Shown here one piece after another: positions 1 through 5,536 of a DNA stretch of 8,657 nucleotides (the stretch's first letter is position 1; each line of letters starts with the position of its first letter). Position numbers and translations under genes: made by a program. Under the pieces are notes generated by a model. It ran no database searches, was not told the DNA's origin, and saw only the letters and a program-made list of their open reading frames with translations. The DNA is from Gammaproteobacteria bacterium (GTDB lineage Bacteria; Pseudomonadota; Gammaproteobacteria; Pseudomonadales; Azotimanducaceae): the NCBI GenBank assembly GCA_027295975.1, contig JAPUJX010000660.1, forward strand, positions 1 through 8,657, in the 5' to 3' direction.

Positions 1-1
1 C

Positions 2-406
2 GAAGTGACGAAGCAGAACACGGTCACGGTCGGAGGCATGCCCGTCAACCCGGTATCCGGCGGTACGGTATTCAATATTGAGAATAACCTTCCGGATAAT
101 CGATTCAGCTTCACCGCCCGCCACTCGATGGAGAAGATTGACCTGACGGTGCGTGCGAACTGGTACGATGAGACCATTGATGAGAGGAATAATCGCGAAA
201 AGGTTGATTCCGGCCTGCTCGTCGATATCGAGGGCCGCTACCTGGTCAACGATAATGTGACGGTTGTTCTCGGCGCCAACAACGTGTTCGATGAGTTTCC
301 GAACAAGATCGTTACGCGCCAGTCTCAGGGTCTCGAGTATCCACGACGTACCCCCATCGGCTATGACGGAGCCATGTGGTATCTGAAGGGTATCTGGAAT
401 TTTTAA
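2..406 (+). CDS. TonB-dependent outer-membrane receptor, C-terminal end (5' partial)
   Basis: This is the last ~134 residues of a TonB-dependent receptor, the outer-membrane barrel that imports scarce nutrients using energy from TonB-ExbB-ExbD. The reading frame is open to the left edge, so the plug domain, TonB box and most of the barrel lie outside; a GTG at 5 is not a credible start. Alternating polar and hydrophobic stretches look like barrel strands. The typical late-barrel block is present: a strand (DIEGRYLVNDNVTVVLGANN), then NVFDEFP, and a final strand ending KGIWNF with the C-terminal phenylalanine that outer-membrane proteins use for BAM-dependent insertion. The substrate cannot be read from this fragment. 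The gene converges on the PheC-like gene, with 60 bp between the two stop codons. Family assignment is secure; ligand and symbol are not. Confidence 0.9.
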   Translation, partial: EVTKQNTVTVGGMPVNPVSGGTVFNIENNLPDNRFSFTARHSMEKIDLTVRANWYDETIDERNNREKVDSGLLVDIEGRYLVNDNVTVVLGANNVFDEFPNKIVTRQSQGLEYPRRTPIGYDGAMWYLKGIWNF

Positions 407-447
407 CCCGATACGGTCGAATTATCCGGCCTGATCGGTCGACCGAA

Positions 448-487
448 GGGTCGAATCGCGATTCAGCTACAAATCGCGATTCGGCCC
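448..487. repeat. Strong inverted repeat at the convergent gene junction (possible terminator or mRNA 3'-end hairpin)
   Basis: Bases 452-463 and 472-483 are perfect 12-bp inverted repeats around an 8-base loop. In plus-strand RNA the stem extends by a U-G wobble (451/484) and three G-C pairs (448-450 with 485-487), giving 16 pairs; on the minus strand the extension has an A-C mismatch. Each arm contains the self-complementary AATCGCGATT. The stop codon of the PheC-like gene (467-469) lies in the loop. Neither side has a U-tract, so it is not a classic intrinsic terminator. A second palindrome, CGGTCGACCG, lies at 436-445. Confidence 0.6.
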
Positions 488-1330
488 GATTCTCGACGAC
501 TGTCTGAGGTCGCCTATCCACTTCTCGTTGAGTTTCGCTAACTCCCCCTGCTCCTTCATCCGGCCAATCCAGAGATTCAGCCAGCTGAGCAAGGGTGCGG
601 CATCAATGGGCACCATGTACCCGAATTGGTCGGAGGTGAAAGGTTGCTCCGGCGAGACGGCGTGGAGTTCCGGGCGATTGTGTGCAACCAGCAAAGCTTC
701 CACGTTGTCCGTAATCATCACGTCCACTTCACCCGCGGCTATTTTGCCCGGAATTTCGAGGTTTTCGCCGATGACGACGATTTGCGCGCGCCGTATGTTG
801 GCACGTACAAATTTTTCGTTGGTTCCCCCCGGGTTGACTCCTATCCTCACCCCGTCCTGATCGATATCGGCCAGGGTCTTGAAACGCCCCTGGTCAACCT
901 TGCGGACAAGGGGCGACTTCCCGACTTCAAAGTATGAATCGGTCAACCCCACTTGTTTCTGGCGAGCGGCCGTTCTGGTAATGCCGCACATGGCAATATC
1001 GTATTTGCCCTCCAGAATACCCTGTTCCAGGGTCGCCCAGACGGTTTTTACAAAACGGACTTCCACCCCCAAAGCTCGACCAAGATTCCTGGCGGCATCG
1101 ATATCATACCCTTCGTAATTCCCCGTTTTCGGATTGAGAAAACTAAAAGGTTGGTAATCACCCGTCGTACCGACGTTGATGTATCCCCGTTCCAGGATGA
1201 CATCCAGCCGGGACTTGGCTTCTGCCGGGGTTTCGGTGGCTAAACCGATGGAAAACACCGCCAGCGACACAAAACCACAGGTGAGGATCTTCGAGGTCAA
1301 CCTGAAATGGTGCGCGGGCTTCGACGCCAC
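467..1330 (-). CDS. Periplasmic PheC-like protein (cyclohexadienyl dehydratase-like, type 2 solute-binding fold)
   Basis: This 287-residue secreted protein has the two-lobe fold of amino-acid-binding proteins. Residues 1-38 form a signal peptide: basic residues K4, R10 and K14, a hydrophobic core at ~15-31, and a likely cut after AEA-38. The mature part resembles Pseudomonas aeruginosa cyclohexadienyl dehydratase PheC from memory: SRLDVILERG, TTGDYQPFS (55-63), GYDIDAA, NPGGTNEKF (166-174), TDNVEA (208-213) and PEQPF. PheC converts prephenate to phenylpyruvate or arogenate to phenylalanine in the periplasm. E211 aligns with the glutamate I recall as its catalytic acid (Glu173, mature numbering), and R123 sits where these folds bind the ligand carboxylate. 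A non-catalytic amino-acid-binding protein remains possible. The start is GTG with a weak ribosome site, 15 bp after the MFS stop codon, which suggests translational coupling; a TTG at residue 12 would also leave a signal peptide. No ABC permease or ATPase is adjacent. Confidence 0.8.
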   Translation of the reverse strand: MASKPAHHFRLTSKILTCGFVSLAVFSIGLATETPAEAKSRLDVILERGYINVGTTGDYQPFSFLNPKTGNYEGYDIDAARNLGRALGVEVRFVKTVWATLEQGILEGKYDIAMCGITRTAARQKQVGLTDSYFEVGKSPLVRKVDQGRFKTLADIDQDGVRIGVNPGGTNEKFVRANIRRAQIVVIGENLEIPGKIAAGEVDVMITDNVEALLVAHNRPELHAVSPEQPFTSDQFGYMVPIDAAPLLSWLNLWIGRMKEQGELAKLNEKWIGDLRQSSRIGPNRDL

Positions 1331-1345
1331 TTTCCCATGGTGGTT

Positions 1346-2833
1346 TCAAACCCCTTTCGCGGGCGCACTTTGCGCCTGCACCGTCACACCGCGCCGGTCC
1401 AGGCGCGCGCGAATCCGAATCTGGCGCTCTTCCGTGAGCGGGTATTTCCAGATAAAAGGCAACGCGATGAACTTGAAACCCGCGGGAACGATCGAATAAA
1501 GCACCGCGAGCATAAACAGTGAATTGCTGCTGTTGCCCTCCGCCGTCCCGGCGAGTTCCGGGTCGGCCAGGGCATCAAAGCCGAAGAAAGCAACGGCGGC
1601 CAGGCCGATCGCACCACCTAAAGCGTTGGCACCCTTCTTGAGAAAGCCCCATACAGAGAAGTAGAGGCCGGCACGTTGTTCACCGGTTCGCGCCGAGTCT
1701 ATGTCCACCGCATCGGCAGCCATTGCCGCGGGAATAGCAAGCAGCGCGCCAATCGCCGAGCCTTTGAAACACATGATTATCAGGAACAAACCGAACTGGC
1801 CGGATGGAATGAACGGAATCCACGACGCCCAGAACGCAAACCAGAATATCGCCACCCGGTACGCGCGGTGTTTGCCGATGCGTTTCGAAAGCTGTGTCCA
1901 GAGCGGTAGTCCCAGTACCGAACTTGCGTAATACACCAGCAGATAGATCGGATAAAGCTCACCGGCACCAATGACATGTTTGACGAAAAAATATGAAAGA
2001 ACCGCCGTCATTCCCGCACCCAGCACGCTGACCGTGTAACACACCAACAAGCGAATGTACGGGCCATTTCTCTTAACGACCCTGAGGCTGGCGAGAAACG
2101 TGGGCTTACGCCGCGGTATGACCTGCTGCGCGGGCTCCGGCACAAACATACATGCCATCACAAACGTGACTGGTATCAGCACCAGGACAAAGTTGGCGAG
2201 CCAGTTCAGGATTACGTCAATGTTACCTGCTCGCTCCGCCATGATGATGGTGAACTCGCCGGTGAAGTTTTGAAATATCTCGGTGACGGAACTGAAGTCG
2301 GTTCGGGAAAAAAAGATAGCGGTTGCCGCCACTATCGGCAGCAGGTTGAAGGAGATGGTACCCAGGAAGTGAAACTGTTCACGGCGCGAGGTGATCTTGG
2401 TGCGCTGATCGTACACCGGCGAGAGTTCGGCACCCCAGGCGTGGTACGGCAAATCCACAATCGTGAACGCGAAATAGAGAATTACGATCCAGAACCCGAA
2501 ATACCAGGCTGAAACGTCCTCCGACGGCACAAACAGCATATAAAGCGATAACATGAGCAGCGGCGCGCCGCCGACGATCCACGGCTTGCGCCGGCCCCAA
2601 CGGCTCTTGGTTTTGTCGCTCAGTACCCCAATCAGCGGGTCGGTGAAGGCATCGGACAAACGCGCGAAGAAGATGATGGCCGACATCGTATAAAGGCTGA
2701 TGCCAAGTTCCACATAATAAGGAAGAACGTAAACACCAAGCGGCAGAAGCACCATCGAAACGGGCATGTACATGGCCGAGTAGTTGATGATAGTCAGCTC
2801 ACTTACGCTACCCCGAACCTTCTGTGCCGCCAT
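1346..2833 (-). CDS. GPH/MelB-type MFS cation symporter (MFS_2)
   Basis: This 495-residue inner-membrane protein has about 12 hydrophobic segments and belongs to the glycoside-pentoside-hexuronide:cation symporter family. The signature after helix 2 is clear: DAFTDPLIGVLSD (61-73), with acidic residues D61 and D65 where MelB has its cation-site aspartates, then RWGRRKPWI (78-86). A second family block follows at ~371-405 (MAADAVDIDSARTGEQRAG, then SVWGFLKKGANALGG). A hydrophilic insert at ~175-207 would be an extracytoplasmic loop. The tail from ~465 is basic and probably cytoplasmic. Members carry sugars, sugar acids and other small organic molecules with H+ or Na+; the substrate cannot be assigned here. 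The ATG start lies in an AT palindrome and has no clear Shine-Dalgarno site. The downstream PheC-like gene is almost certainly co-transcribed, which hints at related substrates. Confidence 0.88.
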   Translation of the reverse strand: MAAQKVRGSVSELTIINYSAMYMPVSMVLLPLGVYVLPYYVELGISLYTMSAIIFFARLSDAFTDPLIGVLSDKTKSRWGRRKPWIVGGAPLLMLSLYMLFVPSEDVSAWYFGFWIVILYFAFTIVDLPYHAWGAELSPVYDQRTKITSRREQFHFLGTISFNLLPIVAATAIFFSRTDFSSVTEIFQNFTGEFTIIMAERAGNIDVILNWLANFVLVLIPVTFVMACMFVPEPAQQVIPRRKPTFLASLRVVKRNGPYIRLLVCYTVSVLGAGMTAVLSYFFVKHVIGAGELYPIYLLVYYASSVLGLPLWTQLSKRIGKHRAYRVAIFWFAFWASWIPFIPSGQFGLFLIIMCFKGSAIGALLAIPAAMAADAVDIDSARTGEQRAGLYFSVWGFLKKGANALGGAIGLAAVAFFGFDALADPELAGTAEGNSSNSLFMLAVLYSIVPAGFKFIALPFIWKYPLTEERQIRIRARLDRRGVTVQAQSAPAKGV

Positions 2834-2888
2834 ATATATATGTCTCTGATGACGGAACGGAGTGTACCCCGCCCGAGACAGGCATGAA
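2831..2888 (-). promoter_or_regulatory. Leader of the MFS gene: AT palindrome over the start codon and weak promoter-like hexamers
   Basis: The 175-bp gap between the PDZ and MFS genes holds no convincing gene. The 12-bp palindrome CATATATATATG (2831-2842) includes the MFS start codon and takes the place where a ribosome site is expected. Minus-strand TTCATG (2888-2883) and TACACT (2866-2861) are 16 bp apart and could be a weak sigma-70 promoter. A short imperfect hairpin (2957-2974, arms GCGGG/CCCGC) lies closer to the PDZ stop codon but has no T-run. The MFS gene could equally be read from the PDZ promoter. Confidence 0.25.
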
Positions 2889-3008
2889 TAGCCGCATCAC
2901 CATTCCGAGGTCCGGGCTGCGGGGAGACCGAATGAAGCAAACGCGACCCATCCGGCGCGGGGTGTTTAACCCGCTCGAATAGCGCTTCACGATAAAGAAA
3001 CAATTCAA

Positions 3009-3953
3009 TCAGGGCATTCTCTCGCCTGCAGGATACGGCAACTCGAGCGCCAGCCAGTTGCCCGCACGTTCAACCGACAATGGAATCAGTGGCTGATTTT
3101 CGTAGTCATACAACAACCGCACCGCGTGCTGAGCGTCGGACGGCCTGTTGTGACCAATACGCGTAATCACATCACCGGTGCGCAGCGGATGGTCGGAATC
3201 CGCCGATTCCAGCACGAGTACGCCAATCCGCGTCTCGAGACGATTGCCCAATCCACCTGCGACGCTCATCAGTAATAATCCGTCCCAGACGCCGAGGCGT
3301 TGTTCCGCCAGCACCGCGCGAACCCCGTAATGCTGGCGGCGTGATATCCAGTATTCACGTTCTTGTTCCCGTATCTCGGTTTCATTCAACGATCCGGCAG
3401 AGCCGTTTTCCCGTTCCTGGATCCGTCGCAGTTGCTTCAGGCTGATGACGGGTACCTGTACCGTGTGCCGTTCATCGCCCCGCAGAAACGTCACGCTGGA
3501 GAGATCGCCCGGTTTCATGCGCCGCATGGCCCAGAGGAGTCGCGCACCGGCATCCTGTGCATCACCGCCCACGGTATCGTTGATTTCCAGCAGGCGATCG
3601 TTTTCCCGCAGCCCGGCCGCATGACCCGGCGACCCGGGGACGACGCCAATGACTCGCATGGTGTTTTCGTCAACGTATACGCCATGTACGCCGGTGGCGA
3701 TTCCATCTCCGTCGAAGAATCGCGCACGCGTCGCCGGATCAATCTCGCTTTCAATCGTGTTGAACAGCGCTGCCCGGCGACGCCCGAGCGCATTTTTTTC
3801 GATCATGAGTTGCAGCACCCGTTGTTCGAGTTCAAATAGATCGACGGATGGGGACAACGTTTCCGGGGCTGGCACTGCCGTGGAAGACTCTGCTGCATGC
3901 GCCGACCATGCCCATGAGGTAACAAGCAACGCGCTCAGCAACAATACACCCAT
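3009..3953 (-). CDS. Secreted double-PDZ protein without a protease domain
   Basis: This 314-residue protein is probably periplasmic. Residues 1-20 look like a signal peptide with a cut after AHA-20, but the n-region before the hydrophobic core has no lysine or arginine, which is unusual. No ATG, GTG or TTG lies in frame between this start and the stop codon at 3990-3992. A good ribosome site (GGAG, 3963-3960) sits 6 bases upstream. Residues ~36-65 are heptad-like and probably a short coiled coil. PDZ 1 spans ~88-170 (GVHGVYVDENTMRVIGVVPG, then AAGLRENDRLLEIND). A charged linker (~172-210, rich in E, R and Q) leads to PDZ 2 at ~240-307 (RIGVLVLES, LRTGDVITRIGHNRPSD). No trypsin-like His-Asp-Ser domain or S41 catalytic domain is present, so an adaptor or scaffold role is inferred rather than proteolysis. 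The partner is unknown. Confidence 0.8.
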   Translation of the reverse strand: MGVLLLSALLVTSWAWSAHAAESSTAVPAPETLSPSVDLFELEQRVLQLMIEKNALGRRRAALFNTIESEIDPATRARFFDGDGIATGVHGVYVDENTMRVIGVVPGSPGHAAGLRENDRLLEINDTVGGDAQDAGARLLWAMRRMKPGDLSSVTFLRGDERHTVQVPVISLKQLRRIQERENGSAGSLNETEIREQEREYWISRRQHYGVRAVLAEQRLGVWDGLLLMSVAGGLGNRLETRIGVLVLESADSDHPLRTGDVITRIGHNRPSDAQHAVRLLYDYENQPLIPLSVERAGNWLALELPYPAGERMP

Positions 3954-4049
3954 GATCTTCTCCGCAACCGCGGCCGGGACACCGATGCTTCAGGTTTCCG
4001 ATTCGGCGGCAAGCGGCCGACTCGGCAAACAGAGTCGAACCCGGCTAAA

Positions 4050-4103
4050 TGCTACTTTTATAGCATAATGCTACATATATAGCATAGTGCTGCTTTTGTA
4101 GCA
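4050..4103. repeat. Three tandem 16-bp dyads at 19-bp spacing (operator-like array)
   Basis: Three copies start at 4050, 4069 and 4088: TGCTACTTTTATAGCA, TGCTACATATATAGCA and TGCTGCTTTTGTAGCA. They are separated by exactly 3 bp (TAA, TAG). Each is an inverted repeat TGCTA/TAGCA around a 6-bp, mostly A/T core; the third has one arm mismatch. The shared pattern is TGCTRC-WWWW-RTAGCA. The array lies 97-150 bp upstream of the PDZ start codon and overlaps a sigma-70-like promoter. This fits cooperative binding of a dimeric regulator on nearly the same helix face. I do not recognise the site as that of a known regulator. Confidence 0.8.
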
Positions 4104-4104
4104 A
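4076..4104 (-). promoter_or_regulatory. Putative sigma-70 promoter of the PDZ gene, overlapping dyads 2 and 3
   Basis: On the minus strand a -35-like TTGCTA (4104-4099) and a -10-like TATATA (4081-4076) are separated by the optimal 17 bp. Transcription would start near 4069 and give a leader of about 115 bases before the PDZ start codon. A T-rich stretch just upstream (4105-4116) could act as an UP element. The -35 is built from an arm of dyad 3 and the -10 from the core of dyad 2, so a bound regulator would block polymerase. A second overlapping pair, ATGCTA and TATAAA, lies 19 bp further on (-10 at 4062-4057). Confidence 0.5.
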
Positions 4105-4189
4105 TAAGAAAAAAGAGTCGGGTTCATTTTTGACGAAGAAAATAACTGAAGAGGAACGATTTTCACCCGAAAAATACTGACCCCTTTTC

Positions 4190-5500
4190 TCAATCTGCAT
4201 AGTCGCGACCGCGTTTCCTGGCCACCTCACGCGCACTCGGATTGACAGACGGTCGAAACGGCACCTCGCAGACCTCTGCCTCCACCGGCTCTCCCGCGTG
4301 CAGAGCCCATGGCTCGGGCAACTCCACTCTCAGTCTGGTGCCGATCTCACTCAGCCCCACCGGTACGTGAGCCAGAGCGATGTTGGTGTCGAGTTCGGGC
4401 GACCACCATGGCGAGGTAATGTAACCCACCCGCTCGCCGTCCGTTGTCGCGACCAACCAGAAATCGCTGGCGTAGTCGGTAATCGGAAGACCCCCTAACC
4501 GCAAGCCAACCATTTTGAGCTTGAACGGGAACCGCCCGGCTTCGATCTCGGCACGCTGCCGCTCGAGTTCCTGCTTGCCGATGTAGTCGGCGGTTTTATT
4601 GCGCGGCACCTGGTAGGCGAGAGGCACCTGAAAAGGTGATGTCTCGAAATCCATGTCCTGACCCCAGGAGAGTATTCCCGCGGCAATGCGCCGATGATGC
4701 GCGGGCGCAACCACTTCGAGACCGTGTTTTTCTCCAACGGCAAGAATCCGGTTCCAGACCGTCTCGGCGTGCACCGATGCATCGCGCACATACACCTCAA
4801 AGCCCTTCTCGCCGGTGAAACCGGTTTGACTAACCAGTACCCGGGCGTCGTCGACCTCCGCTTCCATGAGGCCGTAATAGGGCACATCGAGAACCGCGTC
4901 GCCGACCAGGTCGACCATGAGTTTTTCGGATCGTGGACCCTGGATCTGCAGGGGACAAACATCGATCTCGTCGATGTCCGCGTCCCATCTGCGGCCGAGA
5001 TTGACCCCCTGGAGCCAGAACATCAGATCGGCATCGGCGAGAGAGATCCAGAATTCGTCAGCGGCTGGCCGCAGCACCACGGGATCGTTGAGGATCCCGC
5101 CTTTCTCGTTGCAGAGAATGCAGTAGCGGGCCGACATGGGCGCAATCCTGGTAGCGTCGCGAGTAATGACAAAGTTGACAAAACCTTCCGCCCCCGGCCC
5201 CTTCACCCGAATCTGACGTTCTACCGCCACGTTCCACATCGTAACCCGGTTGACCAGAGCGTCGTACTCGGCCATTGCTCCACCGTCTTCGGTCTTCACA
5301 TAACCGCGCGGGTGATACATGCGGTTGTATACCGTGGCTCGCCAGCATCCTGCCTCGATGGACAAATGCCAGAACGGCGATTTGCGTACCCGGGTCGAGA
5401 TCAGCATCTCCACCGGCGTGGGACCCGTCTGACGCAGGTTGACGGGCACCAGCCGGTCGCTCTGGTCGACACTCGGTACGTTGGGATTGTGATCGGTCAT
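4190..5500 (-). CDS. GcvT-family folate-dependent aminomethyl/methyltransferase-like protein
   Basis: This 436-residue cytoplasmic protein has the GcvT fold seen in aminomethyltransferase, DMSP demethylase DmdA and the C-terminal halves of dimethylglycine and sarcosine dehydrogenases. The N-terminal ~70 residues (RKSPFWHLS, YNRMYHPRGY) extend beyond the core. The core then shows MWNVAVERQIRVKGP (88-102), CNEKGGILNDP (130-140) with D139 at the position of the folate-site aspartate in GcvT proteins, IQGPRSE (186-192), QTGFTGEKGFEVYV (225-238), WGQDMD (279-284) and YIGKQEL (306-312). The GCV_T_C barrel follows (~325-430), with WWSPELDTNIALAHVP. A ribosome site GGGAG (5511-5507) lies 6 bases before the ATG. 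The gene starts 36 bp after the stop of the oxidoreductase-GcvT fusion, so it probably acts in the same pathway, moving a one-carbon unit to tetrahydrofolate. It is unlikely to be glycine-cleavage GcvT itself because no gcvH or gcvP is adjacent. The substrate is unknown. Confidence 0.85.
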   Translation of the reverse strand: MTDHNPNVPSVDQSDRLVPVNLRQTGPTPVEMLISTRVRKSPFWHLSIEAGCWRATVYNRMYHPRGYVKTEDGGAMAEYDALVNRVTMWNVAVERQIRVKGPGAEGFVNFVITRDATRIAPMSARYCILCNEKGGILNDPVVLRPAADEFWISLADADLMFWLQGVNLGRRWDADIDEIDVCPLQIQGPRSEKLMVDLVGDAVLDVPYYGLMEAEVDDARVLVSQTGFTGEKGFEVYVRDASVHAETVWNRILAVGEKHGLEVVAPAHHRRIAAGILSWGQDMDFETSPFQVPLAYQVPRNKTADYIGKQELERQRAEIEAGRFPFKLKMVGLRLGGLPITDYASDFWLVATTDGERVGYITSPWWSPELDTNIALAHVPVGLSEIGTRLRVELPEPWALHAGEPVEAEVCEVPFRPSVNPSAREVARKRGRDYAD

Positions 5501-5536
5501 GGGATACTCCCGCTGAATTTCGATCGATCCGCGAAT

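Noticed and set aside
2803..3008. Two short overlapping minus-strand frames (66 codons each) between the PDZ and MFS genes
   Set aside because: They run in different frames over the same bases and into the MFS start, with no conserved motif or good ribosome site; a small leader peptide cannot be excluded but is not supported.
3363..3839. Plus-strand open frame of 158 codons
   Set aside because: It is antisense to the PDZ protein, whose two domains are clear on the minus strand.
4050..4103. Replication iterons or a CRISPR array
   Set aside because: There are only three 16-bp palindromic units with 3-bp gaps, no replication gene and no cas gene nearby; a promoter-linked operator explains the layout better.
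4104..4189. Intrinsic terminator after the GcvT-family gene
   Set aside because: A T-run exists on the minus strand (about 4110-4115), but the only matching arms (CGGGT/ACCCG) enclose a loop of roughly 40 bases, so no convincing stem precedes it.
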